64,000 bases of DNA, from NCBI GenBank assembly GCA_964574635.1, contig CAZNOG010000016.1:31981-95980 (forward strand), written 5' to 3'. Position 1 is the stretch's first letter. Every line of letters starts with the position of its first letter. Below, one piece after another: positions 50,376-59,167 of this stretch. The notes below the pieces were generated by a model. The model was not told the origin of the DNA, ran no database searches, and saw only the letters and a list, made by a program, of their open reading frames with translations. This DNA is from CAZNOG01 sp964574635. GTDB taxonomy: Bacteria > Bacteroidota > Bacteroidia > Flavobacteriales_D > Cryomorphaceae. The position numbers and the translations under genes were made by a program.

Positions 50376-53135
50376 TTGAGAAGAATCGTTTCCCTTGTGT
50401 TATTGGTCGCCGTGGTGGCGGCGGCGTTTTATTTTTTCTTCAGAAGTTTCAAAGACCACCACGATGGCGGAGCGGGCGACGTGCTGAACGCCGTACCCCA
50501 GAGTGCGGCGGCGGTGTTCGAAACCACCGAGGGCATGGAAATACCCAGGCGCTTGTCGGCCGATAACGCTATTTACGCCGAATTGAAAACCACGGATTTG
50601 TTTTTCCGCATGGACGCGCTTTTGGGCAGCCTCGACAGCGCCATCGCGCGCACCTTGGAACTCCGTGAAATATCCGGCAGAGGCAAAGCCTCACTTTCCG
50701 TACACGACATGGGCGGCGGCACCCACGATTACCTCTTGGTTTTCACCGTCACACAAGATCATGGGCAGGACAGGGTGGCGGCGGCCATGCGGGCCCTTTT
50801 CCGACCCGCCGAAGCGCCCTCGACGCGGCAATACGACGGGCTGACAGTGTACCAATGCCGCCCCCGGTTTTTCGATCAAAACGTGCACTACTACATCCAC
50901 GACGGCTTGGTGGGCGTCAGTTTTTCGCCTGTTCTGATCGAAGAGTCGATTCGCGCTCTGCTACAGGCCGGTTCCGTAATGGAAGACCCCGATTTCCGCA
51001 CGGTGCGGAATACGCGCAGCAGAAACGCAAAAGGAGAATTGTACGTGAAGTACGACAACCTCGCCCGTGTGCTGCGCCCTTTCGTATCGTCGGAAGGAAG
51101 CCGTGCGGGCTTCTTCGGGCGCGACTTCGCCAAGTGGTCGGCACTGGATTTCAACACCAAGTCGAACGCCGTGCGCCTCAACGGATTCGTGTTGGCGGCC
51201 GACAGCAGCGACGCGTGGTTGAATACCTTCCGAAATTCCAAGCCCGTGTCTGTGGACCTCGCGAATTACATGCCGTCGAATACGGCCTACTTCGTTTTTT
51301 ACGGATTCGGTGATTACGCCGGCTACCGCGCCCGAGCCGATGAGTTGTTGCGCCGTTCCAATCGATCGTACTCCATGGCACAGCGAAAATCGCGGTACGA
51401 AGAGATGTGCCGGTGCGATATGGAGGAATACGCCACGGGATGGATCGGTTCCCAAGCGGCCATGTTTATCGTGGAGCCCATGTCGAGCGCCTACGACCAA
51501 AACCGAATCGCGGCATTCAAGGCTCTCGATGGGTCCGACGCCATGGCACGGCTGCGGGAGTTGCAGTCCAAACTGCAGGAGGTTTCCGGCCAAGCCGGGG
51601 AAGAATTGGAATACCGTGATCACCCCATCTTCCGCCTCGACGTGGGCGAGTATTACGGCGACCTCTTCGCGGGAACATTTTCCGGACTGGAGAATCCCTA
51701 CGTGGTGCGGGTGGACGACGTGATCTTCATGGCCCAATCGCCCAATTCACTGCGGGTTTTGATCAACGCCATCGACGCGCGGCGCACCCTGGCCGGCGAC
51801 CGTTCTTTCAGGGATTTGGCCTCGGAGTTGTCGTCGCAGACCAACTTCATGATCTACAGTTCCCTCTCCCGATCGCCATCCATCTACGAAAACATCCTCG
51901 CCGCCGAGCACGCCAAAACCCTCGGCAGCCACAAACCCCTCCTCAGAAAATTTCAGGCTTTCGTTTACCAGGCCAACTACCACAAGGGCGACTTGTATTA
52001 CAACCAAGCCTTCCTCCGCTATCACCCGGGCTACAGTCCGGAAACCAACGCCCTCTGGGAGGCGAGGTTGAACGCCCCCGTGGCGTATCCGCCCACCTTC
52101 TTCACCAACCATTACACGGGCAATTTCGACATCGTGGTACAAGATTCCACGGGCAGATTGTACATGCTGAACAACGAGGGATCCGTATTGTGGGATCGAA
52201 AGCTGTCCGATGCCATCCGCGGCGACGTGCACCGGGTGGACGTGTTCAAAAACCACAAGTACCAAATGCTTTTCAGCACGGATGAGCACTTGTATCTCAT
52301 CGATCGCTTGGGTCGGGACGTGAGCGGATTTCCGGTGAAATTGCCCGCCCGGGCCACCGCCCCGGTCGCCGTAGCCGATTACGACCGAAGCCGCGATTAC
52401 CGCTTCTTCATTCCGGTGGAAGGGGGCGGCATCTTGTGTTTCGACAACCGGGGCGAACGGGTGAAAGGGTGGGAGTACGAACCCCGTGCGCAGGTAAAGA
52501 CTCGTATTCGACACATCCGCATCGGGAGGAAAGATTACTTGTTTGCGCTGACCGATCGGGGGAAAGTTTTGCTCCTCGACCGCCGCGGGTCGCCGAGGCA
52601 CGAAGTGGAGGCCACCGCCGAGAACTTCATGAACCGAAGGGGAACGGACGAAGGCAGGGTGTCCATCCAAGAAGGCGAGGACATTTCTTCTTCCGCGCTG
52701 CTCTACTGCGACAGTTTGGGGTCGGCTTACCGTTTGGTCTTCGACGGGCGGTTGGAAAAACTGCCGCTGACCACCGATCCCATTCTCGAATACGACGTGC
52801 AGGGCGAAGAGGGGGAGCAACCCGGGGGCGTGGTCATCTTGTCCGATTCGCGGTTGTACTACTTCGACACGGGCGCCAACCCTGTTTTCGAAACGCGGCT
52901 GGAGGGCAAGGGGTACGCGTATGCCAAGTTATTTGACTTGCAGGAAACCGCGGTGGGCGTGACCAGACCCGACGGCGACCGAATTTTCCTCTACGACGAC
53001 CGCGGCAACTTGAGGCCGGGATTCCCCCTGTTCGGCGCCACGGAGTTCGATGTGGGAGACATGGACGGCGACGGGTACTACAACCTGGTTGTCGCCGGCC
53101 GCGACGGATTCGTGTACGCCTACACCATAGAGTAA
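50376..53135 (+). CDS. Large membrane-anchored protein with C-terminal beta-propeller
   Basis: From the TTG at 50376 the protein is 919 aa, beginning MRRIVSLVLLVAVVAAAFYFFF, a single N-terminal membrane anchor. An in-frame ATG at 50307 and TTG at 50268 lie further up, and TACCTTTG (50349-50356) between them is a possible -7 element. Residues about 30-590 resemble DUF3352-like envelope proteins (NAVPQSAAAVFETTEGMEI). The C-terminal ~300 residues form repeated propeller blades: VQDSTGRLYMLNNEGSVLWD, LFALTDRGKVLLLDRRGS, and a final FG-GAP-like DVGDMDGDGYYNLVVAGRDG. The function is unknown. The stop overlaps the nadC start (TAATG). Confidence 0.75.
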   Translation: MRRIVSLVLLVAVVAAAFYFFFRSFKDHHDGGAGDVLNAVPQSAAAVFETTEGMEIPRRLSADNAIYAELKTTDLFFRMDALLGSLDSAIARTLELREISGRGKASLSVHDMGGGTHDYLLVFTVTQDHGQDRVAAAMRALFRPAEAPSTRQYDGLTVYQCRPRFFDQNVHYYIHDGLVGVSFSPVLIEESIRALLQAGSVMEDPDFRTVRNTRSRNAKGELYVKYDNLARVLRPFVSSEGSRAGFFGRDFAKWSALDFNTKSNAVRLNGFVLAADSSDAWLNTFRNSKPVSVDLANYMPSNTAYFVFYGFGDYAGYRARADELLRRSNRSYSMAQRKSRYEEMCRCDMEEYATGWIGSQAAMFIVEPMSSAYDQNRIAAFKALDGSDAMARLRELQSKLQEVSGQAGEELEYRDHPIFRLDVGEYYGDLFAGTFSGLENPYVVRVDDVIFMAQSPNSLRVLINAIDARRTLAGDRSFRDLASELSSQTNFMIYSSLSRSPSIYENILAAEHAKTLGSHKPLLRKFQAFVYQANYHKGDLYYNQAFLRYHPGYSPETNALWEARLNAPVAYPPTFFTNHYTGNFDIVVQDSTGRLYMLNNEGSVLWDRKLSDAIRGDVHRVDVFKNHKYQMLFSTDEHLYLIDRLGRDVSGFPVKLPARATAPVAVADYDRSRDYRFFIPVEGGGILCFDNRGERVKGWEYEPRAQVKTRIRHIRIGRKDYLFALTDRGKVLLLDRRGSPRHEVEATAENFMNRRGTDEGRVSIQEGEDISSSALLYCDSLGSAYRLVFDGRLEKLPLTTDPILEYDVQGEEGEQPGGVVILSDSRLYYFDTGANPVFETRLEGKGYAYAKLFDLQETAVGVTRPDGDRIFLYDDRGNLRPGFPLFGATEFDVGDMDGDGYYNLVVAGRDGFVYAYTIE

Positions 53136-54043
53136 TGGAGATAGAATCGGCAAACATGTTTCGAAATCCGTTGTTTGTGAATGATAAATCCAAAAACATC
53201 CTGAAAGACATGACCATTGACGAGTTTATCCGGAATGCGGTACAAGAAGACGTCGGCGAAGGCGATCACACGTCATTGGCTTGCGTGCCGGAAGATGCCG
53301 TGGGCAGGGCGCACGCCTTGGTGAAGGAAGACGGAGTCATCGCGGGATTGGCCATCGCCGAGCAGATATTTTATTTCATCGACCCGAGCTTGCAGGTGGA
53401 GAGTTTGGCCAAAGACGGTGACGACGTGACCCCCGGCACGGTGGTGATGCAGGTATCCGGTTCGGTGAGGTCGATATTGCAGGGGGAGCGATTGGTGCTG
53501 AACGTCATGCAGCGCATGAGCGGCATTGCCGGCACCACGCGCCGCATCGTTAGACGCTTGGAGGGCCTGGACACCAAGGTGTTGGATACTCGAAAAACCA
53601 CTCCCGGCATGCGTTTTCTCGAGAAGATGGCGGTCAAGATCGGTGGAGGGGAAAATCACAGGTTCGGCTTGTTCGACATGATGATGCTCAAAGACAATCA
53701 CATCGATTTCGCCGGGGGGATCAGACCGGCCATCGAGAGGGCAAACGCCTACCGCACGAGTCACGCCCTCGAAATCCCCTTGGAAATAGAAGCGCGCAAC
53801 CTGGAAGAGTTGGACGAAATCCTCGAAGTGGGAGGTGTAGACCGTGTGATGCTCGATAATTTCGGTTTCGACGATTTGAGGGAAGCCGTGAGACGCGTGG
53901 ACGGGCGTGTGGAAACGGAAGCCAGCGGCAACATCACCGAGGCCACGGCGCGGCAATACGCCGAATGCGGGGTGGATTTCATCTCCATGGGAGCGCTGAC
54001 CCACAGCGTGAAGAGTTTGGACATCAGCCTCAAGGCTTATTGA
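53135..54043 (+). CDS. nadC: Nicotinate-nucleotide pyrophosphorylase (quinolinate phosphoribosyltransferase)
   Basis: The protein is 302 aa from the ATG at 53135, or 277 aa from an ATG at 53210 (MTIDEFIRNAVQEDVGEGDH), which fits family length better; the upstream start overlaps the previous stop (TAATG). It converts quinolinate and PRPP to nicotinate mononucleotide in de novo NAD synthesis. Motifs are GERLVLNVMQRMSGIAGTTR, DTRKTTPGMRFLEKMAVKIG and GGENHRFGLFDMMMLKDNHI. VMLDNFGFDDLREAV, EASGNITEATARQYAECGVD and ISMGALTHSVKSLDISL follow. The coupling to the propeller protein is unexplained. Confidence 0.96.
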   Translation: MEIESANMFRNPLFVNDKSKNILKDMTIDEFIRNAVQEDVGEGDHTSLACVPEDAVGRAHALVKEDGVIAGLAIAEQIFYFIDPSLQVESLAKDGDDVTPGTVVMQVSGSVRSILQGERLVLNVMQRMSGIAGTTRRIVRRLEGLDTKVLDTRKTTPGMRFLEKMAVKIGGGENHRFGLFDMMMLKDNHIDFAGGIRPAIERANAYRTSHALEIPLEIEARNLEELDEILEVGGVDRVMLDNFGFDDLREAVRRVDGRVETEASGNITEATARQYAECGVDFISMGALTHSVKSLDISLKAY

Positions 54044-54134
54044 TGGCCGAGTGACGCCTCCACCACTGCGGCGCGCGGCGAAAGAGGCGAATCCATCAAC
54101 AACCCCGCATTGACAAATCGCGGCGGGGATGTCC

Positions 54135-54163
54135 TTGCACAATACGCGACTTTCTTAGTTTCG
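54135..54163 (+). promoter_or_regulatory. Promoter upstream of the YihY gene
   Basis: TTG (54135-54137), an 18-nt spacer and TAGTTTCG (54156-54163, one mismatch to TAnnTTTG). The predicted start near 54170 gives an ~18-nt leader before the ATG at 54188. Confidence 0.45.
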
Positions 54164-54187
54164 CAAATAACCCGTGGAAAGCCCGCT

Positions 54188-55147
54188 ATGGCCGATTTTC
54201 CGACTCGTATAATACAGCGCTTGCGGCGTTCGACCTTGGCGCGCAAGCTGTCGCGCTTTTCGCGAAGGTTCGTATTGCCCGGTTTTGGCGGTCTGACCCT
54301 CTACCAGGTGTTCAGATTTTTGATCACCGGCTTGAAAAAGGGCCGCATCACCATTCGCGCTTCCGCCATTTCCTTCAGCATCCTGCTGGCATTTCCGCCT
54401 CTGCTGATCGTGCTGCTGTCGCTCATCCCCTTCGTGCCCATCGAGAATTTTCAGGAGAACCTCTTCTCTTACATTTCTCACCTGATGCCTTTGGACACTT
54501 TTCACTCCATCGAGAAAACCCTCGATGACCTCATCCACCAGAAAAAACAAACCCTGTTCAGCATTTCCTTTTTGCTGACCATCATCTACGCCACCAACGC
54601 CTTTCTGGGGTTGCTCGAGGGGTTCCGCCACAGCCACTACCTCGATACCTCACACAAATTTCTCGTGCGCTACTCCCGCGCCCTCGGGCTGATGGTGGTC
54701 TTCAGTTTGGCGGTGATCATCGGCGTGGCGCTGATTACGTTCAGCGGTCCCGTGCTCCGGTACTTGCAGGCGTTGGACATCATCGGGGGCGATATCGTCA
54801 TTTTGGCGCTGGAAGTGGGCAAGTGGATATTCGTCGTCCTGCTTTTTGAAGTGGCGGTGTCCCTGCTCTACCGCGCGGGGCTGCCGGGCAAGTGGAGGGC
54901 GGTCAACCCCGGGGCATCCTTCGCCACGTTGGGCATGATCATCGTATCCCTGCTTTTCGCTTGGTACGTGAACAACTTCGGCAATTACAACAAGCTCTAC
55001 GGTTCCGTGGGAACGCTCTTGGTCGCCATGCTCTGGTTGTACTTCAACACCATCGTGCTGCTGATCGGATTCGAGATCAACGCCACCATCCGCCACGCCA
55101 AAGACAAAGCCATCGACGAGGTGGAGCCCGAAGACCTGAAGGGGTGA
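54188..55147 (+). CDS. YihY/BrkB-family inner-membrane protein
   Basis: The protein is 319 aa counting from the ATG at 54188 (MADFPTRIIQRLRRS); a longer reading to 54110 starts upstream of the promoter. It has a basic N-terminus, then six hydrophobic helices. The first is SISILLAFPPLL-like, with ITIRASAISFSILLAFPPLL the signature of the family. Later motifs are FLLTIIYATNAFLGLLEGFR, PGKWRAVNPGASFATLGMII and the terminal VGTLLVAMLWLYFNTIVLLI with GFEINA. Family members were once called ribonuclease BN; the true function is unknown, possibly transport. Confidence 0.92.
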   Translation: MADFPTRIIQRLRRSTLARKLSRFSRRFVLPGFGGLTLYQVFRFLITGLKKGRITIRASAISFSILLAFPPLLIVLLSLIPFVPIENFQENLFSYISHLMPLDTFHSIEKTLDDLIHQKKQTLFSISFLLTIIYATNAFLGLLEGFRHSHYLDTSHKFLVRYSRALGLMVVFSLAVIIGVALITFSGPVLRYLQALDIIGGDIVILALEVGKWIFVVLLFEVAVSLLYRAGLPGKWRAVNPGASFATLGMIIVSLLFAWYVNNFGNYNKLYGSVGTLLVAMLWLYFNTIVLLIGFEINATIRHAKDKAIDEVEPEDLKG

Positions 55148-55219
55148 ATCGTCGGATTCCTTCCACCTCTTTGGCGTTAATTTTTGCCCGGCGGCTTTCG
55201 GTTGAGGGAAGGCATGGTT

Positions 55220-55227
55220 TATATTTG
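55220..55227 (+). promoter_or_regulatory. -7 element TATATTTG of the C1 peptidase gene
   Basis: A perfect TAnnTTTG match with predicted start near 55234 gives a 25-nt leader. A TTG 15 nt upstream is a poorly spaced -33 candidate. Confidence 0.45.
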
Positions 55228-55258
55228 GATTTTCCTTTCAACCACAAATCCACACCCC

Positions 55259-56464
55259 ATGAAGTACAACGTCATTCTCTTGGCCTTCGGCTTGTTTTCG
55301 ATTTCGGCTTTCGCCCAAGACGGTGAAACCATCAAGATAAAGCCGGAGAGCGGATACGAGTTCACGGTCATTAAAAACCTCGAAGCCACCCCCGTACAAG
55401 ACCAGTTTCGAACCGGCACCTGCTGGAGTTTTTCGGCTTTGGGATTTTTCGAAAGCGAGTTGATCCGCAACGGCAAGGGCACCCACAACCTCAGTGAGAT
55501 GTTCATCGTGAACCACACGTACCGCGACAAGGCCGACCGCTACGTGCGACTGCACGGAAAGACCAATTTCGGCGCGGGGGGTGCGTTTACCGACGTGGCC
55601 TACGTGTGGGAGAAGTATGGCATCGTGCCCGAAGAGGCGTACAGCGGTTTGAATTACGGCATGGAAACGCACAATCACGGCGAACTCGACGCCATTTTGG
55701 AGGCTTACGTCAACGCGGTGATCGAGAAAAAACAGGGCACCCTCACACCCGTGTGGAAAAAGGGATTCAACGCCGTGGTGGACAACTACCTCGGTGAAAT
55801 TCCCGAAGAGTTCGAATACCGGGGCAAGACCTATACCCCCAAATCCCTTGCCGACGAACTCGGTTTGGACATGGACGATTACGTGTCGCTGACCAGCTAC
55901 ACACACCACCCTTTCTACACCTCCTTCATGCTGGAAATTCCCGACAATTGGCTCCACCTGCACAGCTACAACCTGCCCTTGAACGAATTGATGGAGGTGA
56001 TGGACTACTCGATTGCCAACGGGTACACCTTCGCGTGGGGTGCCGACGTGTCCGAGAAAGGATTCGCCTTCCGCGAGGGCTTGGCCATTTTGCCCGAAGA
56101 CGAATCGACCATTCGCGTGAAGGGCAAGGACAACAGCCACTTCAGCGACGCCGGCGCCGACAAGGTGAGCGACGCTTTCCAAACGCCGGTGAAGCAGTTG
56201 GAAGTAACCCAAGAGATGCGGCAGGAGCAATTCGACGACTGGAGAACCACCGACGACCACGGCATGCAGGTGACGGGATTGGTGCACGACCAAAACGGCG
56301 ACAAGTACTACATCGTCAAGAATTCATGGGGCACCAAGTACAACGACCTCGACGGGTACTTTCTGGCGGGCGAGGCGTACGTGAAGTTGAAAACCATGAA
56401 CATCTACCTGCACAAAGACGCCATTCCCAAGCACATCGCCAAGAAATTGGGGTTTGATTCCTGA
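55259..56464 (+). CDS. Exported papain-like (C1/bleomycin-hydrolase type) cysteine peptidase
   Basis: The protein is 401 aa counting from the ATG at 55259, with a signal peptide (NVILLAFGLFSISAFAQ). The papain-fold catalytic set is complete: Gln48 (oxyanion) and Cys55 in VQDQFRTGTCWSFSA, His334 in TTDDHGMQVTGL, and Asn355 in YYIVKNSWGTKYND. The sequence is closest in pattern to bleomycin hydrolase/PepC aminopeptidases (C1B), including HNLSEMFIVNHTYRDKADRY, but those are usually cytoplasmic; here the signal peptide predicts a periplasmic or outer location. It has no T9SS sorting domain. The C-terminus AKKLGFDS is not the classic C1B tail, and it probably acts in peptide degradation. Confidence 0.9.
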   Translation: MKYNVILLAFGLFSISAFAQDGETIKIKPESGYEFTVIKNLEATPVQDQFRTGTCWSFSALGFFESELIRNGKGTHNLSEMFIVNHTYRDKADRYVRLHGKTNFGAGGAFTDVAYVWEKYGIVPEEAYSGLNYGMETHNHGELDAILEAYVNAVIEKKQGTLTPVWKKGFNAVVDNYLGEIPEEFEYRGKTYTPKSLADELGLDMDDYVSLTSYTHHPFYTSFMLEIPDNWLHLHSYNLPLNELMEVMDYSIANGYTFAWGADVSEKGFAFREGLAILPEDESTIRVKGKDNSHFSDAGADKVSDAFQTPVKQLEVTQEMRQEQFDDWRTTDDHGMQVTGLVHDQNGDKYYIVKNSWGTKYNDLDGYFLAGEAYVKLKTMNIYLHKDAIPKHIAKKLGFDS

Positions 56465-56517
56465 TCGTCGGGGGCCGGGCGGAGGGGTCCGACGGGCGTC
56501 GGCAGCATCCCTTTTGC

Positions 56518-56525
56518 TATTTTTG
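56518..56525 (+). promoter_or_regulatory. -7 element TATTTTTG before bshC
   Basis: A perfect TAnnTTTG match ends 5 nt before the ATG at 56531 (TATTTTTGCACGAATG), again predicting a leaderless mRNA. Confidence 0.55.
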
Positions 56526-56530
56526 CACGA

Positions 56531-58156
56531 ATGAATTCAGAGGTGGCAAATAAAACCCGGTTTCGCGCGGAATACGTTCCGTACGCCGATACCGGACGTT
56601 TCGGCAAGGTGGTGGTCGATTTCCTCAGCGGACACGAAAACCTGCGGCCCTTTTACGGTCGCCGTGCAGCTTTGACCGAGTTCGAAGCGCAAATGACCGA
56701 GAAAAGCGAGTCGTACACCCACCGCGAAACCCTGGTCAACGCGCTCAAACGACAGTATGCCGCCGCGGGCTTGAAACACCCGGGCATAGACACACTATCA
56801 AAACCCAACACCTTCACCGTCACCACCGGCCATCAAATCTGCCTCTTCGGCGGGCCCCTTTATTTCTTTTACAAGATCGCTTCGGCGGTGAACACGTGCA
56901 AGGCATTGGCGGAGGCCTACCCCGACAAAAACTTCGTCCCCGTGTTTTGGATGGCCACCGAAGACCACGACTTCGAAGAAGCCAATCACTTTCACGTGTA
57001 TGGCAAGAAGCTGGAGTGGGAGAGCGGCCAAGGCGGTGCGGTGGGGCGGATGAAGACGGTAGACATGGCCGAAGTGGAAGAGCAACTGCGCGACGTGCTG
57101 GGCGCCGGGTACCGTTCCGAAGAATTGCTCAAGCTCTTCCGCCGTGCCTATGTGGAGAGCGAAACCATGGCCGACGCCACTCGACTGTTCGTGCATTCGT
57201 TGTTTGGGAATTTGGGGGTTGTGGCTCTGGACGGAGACGATCCCGACCTGAAGAGGGCCGCCCTTCCTCTGTTTCGAAAAGAACTCCTGGAAAACGGCGC
57301 CGCGAAGGCCATGCGTGCCACCGGGGAGGCCCTGGGAGAGCATTACTCCCTGCAAGTGCACCCCCGGGACATCAACTTGTTTTACCTCGATCAAGAACTG
57401 CGTGAGCGGATCGTGAAAGAAGGCGAGGATCGGTACGGCGTGGTGAACACCCGTTTGCGCTTCACCGAAGAAGAGCTTCTCGCCGAACTCGAAAACGATC
57501 CGACGAAGTTCAGCCCTAACGTGGCCCTCCGCCCGGTGTATCAGGAACACATCCTGCCCAACTTGGCCTATATCGGTGGCGGGGGAGAACTCGCCTACTG
57601 GTTTCAACTAAAGGGAGTGTTCGAAACCTACCACGTGCCTTATCCCATCGTGATGCTTCGGAACTCCGTGGCATTCACCACGCCCGAAATCGAACGGGGG
57701 ATGGAATCCCTCGAAGTCGAGGTTCGGGATCTGCTCTGCACGGAAGACCGCGCCTTGGAAGACGCGCTCATCCGGAAGAACGCCGCCAAAACCCTCACCC
57801 TCGACGCCGAGTGGGAGGAGCTGGAGGCCCTTTTCGGGCGCATCAAAAGCCGGATGGAAGGGGTGGACAAACTCTTGGGCCGATCTTCCGACAGCGGGTT
57901 GGCGCGCGTGGAGCGCATCGTGCGCAACCTCGAGAAGAAAATGCTCCGCGCGGAGAAGAAAAAGCAAGAGGTGTTGATCTACCGGCTTTCCAAAATCATG
58001 GGTGTCTTGTTTCCCGGAGGGGGATTGCAAGAGCGACACTACGGCCTGCCGTTGCCGTATCTCGCTTACGGGAAGGATTGGCTGGACGGCTTGCTGGAAC
58101 ACACCGATCCCTTCGGAGGGAAATTCACCATTCTTCGGCCGGACAGTGAAGCTTGA
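56531..58156 (+). CDS. bshC: Bacillithiol synthase BshC (cysteine-adding enzyme)
   Basis: The protein is 541 aa. It adds cysteine to GlcN-malate in the last step of bacillithiol synthesis, the low-molecular-weight thiol of Firmicutes and Bacteroidota. Motifs are FTVTTGHQICLFGGPLYFFY, PVFWMATEDHDFEEANHFHV, LPNLAYIGGGGELAYWFQLK and a long coiled coil near residues 400-480 (VERIVRNLEKKMLRAEKKKQ). The C-terminal EHTDPFGGKFTIL is also family-like. BshA and BshB are not in the window. It overlaps the following epimerase gene by 11 nt. Confidence 0.95.
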   Translation: MNSEVANKTRFRAEYVPYADTGRFGKVVVDFLSGHENLRPFYGRRAALTEFEAQMTEKSESYTHRETLVNALKRQYAAAGLKHPGIDTLSKPNTFTVTTGHQICLFGGPLYFFYKIASAVNTCKALAEAYPDKNFVPVFWMATEDHDFEEANHFHVYGKKLEWESGQGGAVGRMKTVDMAEVEEQLRDVLGAGYRSEELLKLFRRAYVESETMADATRLFVHSLFGNLGVVALDGDDPDLKRAALPLFRKELLENGAAKAMRATGEALGEHYSLQVHPRDINLFYLDQELRERIVKEGEDRYGVVNTRLRFTEEELLAELENDPTKFSPNVALRPVYQEHILPNLAYIGGGGELAYWFQLKGVFETYHVPYPIVMLRNSVAFTTPEIERGMESLEVEVRDLLCTEDRALEDALIRKNAAKTLTLDAEWEELEALFGRIKSRMEGVDKLLGRSSDSGLARVERIVRNLEKKMLRAEKKKQEVLIYRLSKIMGVLFPGGGLQERHYGLPLPYLAYGKDWLDGLLEHTDPFGGKFTILRPDSEA

Positions 58157-59165
58157 GGCCCGACCTTACCGGCTTGAGATGACCCGACCCTTTCGGCTGG
58201 GCACCGGAAGTCGAAATCACACCGACACCATCCTCCTCACCCTTACCGACGAAGTGGGGCACTTCGGGTACGGGGAGGCATCGTTGCCTCCCTACCTCGG
58301 TCAGGACGTCGACGCCGCCATGGAATTTTTCAAGCGGGTGGACGCGACCCTTCTCGATCCCGATCACCCCGGCAAATCCACCGAATCCGTAGCTCACGCC
58401 CTGGGTGCCGAGCATCGGGCGCCCTTGGCGGCGATCAACATCGCGCTGCACGATTTGCATTGCAAGAGGGAGGGCGTGAATTTCGGCGCGCACATCGGTG
58501 CGCGGAGGGGCGGGGTGGCGACCACGTACACCATCGGCCATTCCACCGACGAGGAACTGAAGTTGAAACTGGAGGAGAGCGCCGATTTCGGGCTGATCAA
58601 GTTGAAGTTGGGCAGCAAGGACGACAGGGCGTTGATCGACTCCTTCCGCAAACACTCCACCAAGCCTTTTTGCGTGGATGTCAACCAAGCGTGGAAGGAT
58701 TCCGAGCAGGCCCTTCCGCTGATCGACCACCTTCACGCCTTGGGCTGTATTTTCGTCGAACAACCTTTTCCGGTGGGGATGGAAGAAGAGACCGCGCGCT
58801 TGGGCGAGGAATCATCCCTCCCCTTGATCGCGGATGAAAGCGTGCGGGATGTAGAAGACTTTCGCATGGTGGGCGGCGCATTTCAGGGCGTAAACGTCAA
58901 GCTCATGAAAGCCCGTGGATTGGATGGCGCCATGCGCGTGATGGAAGAAGTCCGTGGGGTGGGAAAATACCTCGTGGTGGGCTGCATGGCGGAGTCATCC
59001 TGCGCCGTGACCTCCGCCTCTTACCTCGCCCCCTTGGCCGATTGGGCCGATTTGGACGGTCCGCTGCTCATGCGCAACGACCCGTTCCTCGGCGTGGAGT
59101 ACATCGGTGGCAAGGTCCACCTTCCCTTCGACAGGCCCGGCATGGGCGCGGCTCCTACCGCGTGA
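58146..59165 (+). CDS. Dipeptide epimerase (enolase superfamily, L-Ala-D/L-Glu epimerase type)
   Basis: The GTG at 58146 gives 339 aa starting VKLEARPYRLEMTRPF, the usual capping-domain opening; longer readings are inside bshC. The catalytic set of the muconate-lactonising subgroup is visible: Lys in GLIKLKLGSKDD (KxK), then metal ligands Asp in FCVDVNQAW, Glu in FVEQPFPVG and Asp in LIADESV, and the second Lys in GVNVKLMKARG. It epimerises L-Ala-D-Glu or related dipeptides from peptidoglycan recycling. It is translationally coupled to bshC and converges with the MuiA-like gene 2 nt away. Confidence 0.92.
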   Translation: MKLEARPYRLEMTRPFRLGTGSRNHTDTILLTLTDEVGHFGYGEASLPPYLGQDVDAAMEFFKRVDATLLDPDHPGKSTESVAHALGAEHRAPLAAINIALHDLHCKREGVNFGAHIGARRGGVATTYTIGHSTDEELKLKLEESADFGLIKLKLGSKDDRALIDSFRKHSTKPFCVDVNQAWKDSEQALPLIDHLHALGCIFVEQPFPVGMEEETARLGEESSLPLIADESVRDVEDFRMVGGAFQGVNVKLMKARGLDGAMRVMEEVRGVGKYLVVGCMAESSCAVTSASYLAPLADWADLDGPLLMRNDPFLGVEYIGGKVHLPFDRPGMGAAPTA

Positions 59166-59167
59166 GC

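Noticed and set aside
57190..57225. A further motif-like string TTGTTTGGGAATTTGGGGGTTGT
   Set aside because: It lies inside bshC and encodes conserved-looking protein. The similarity is only G/T composition.
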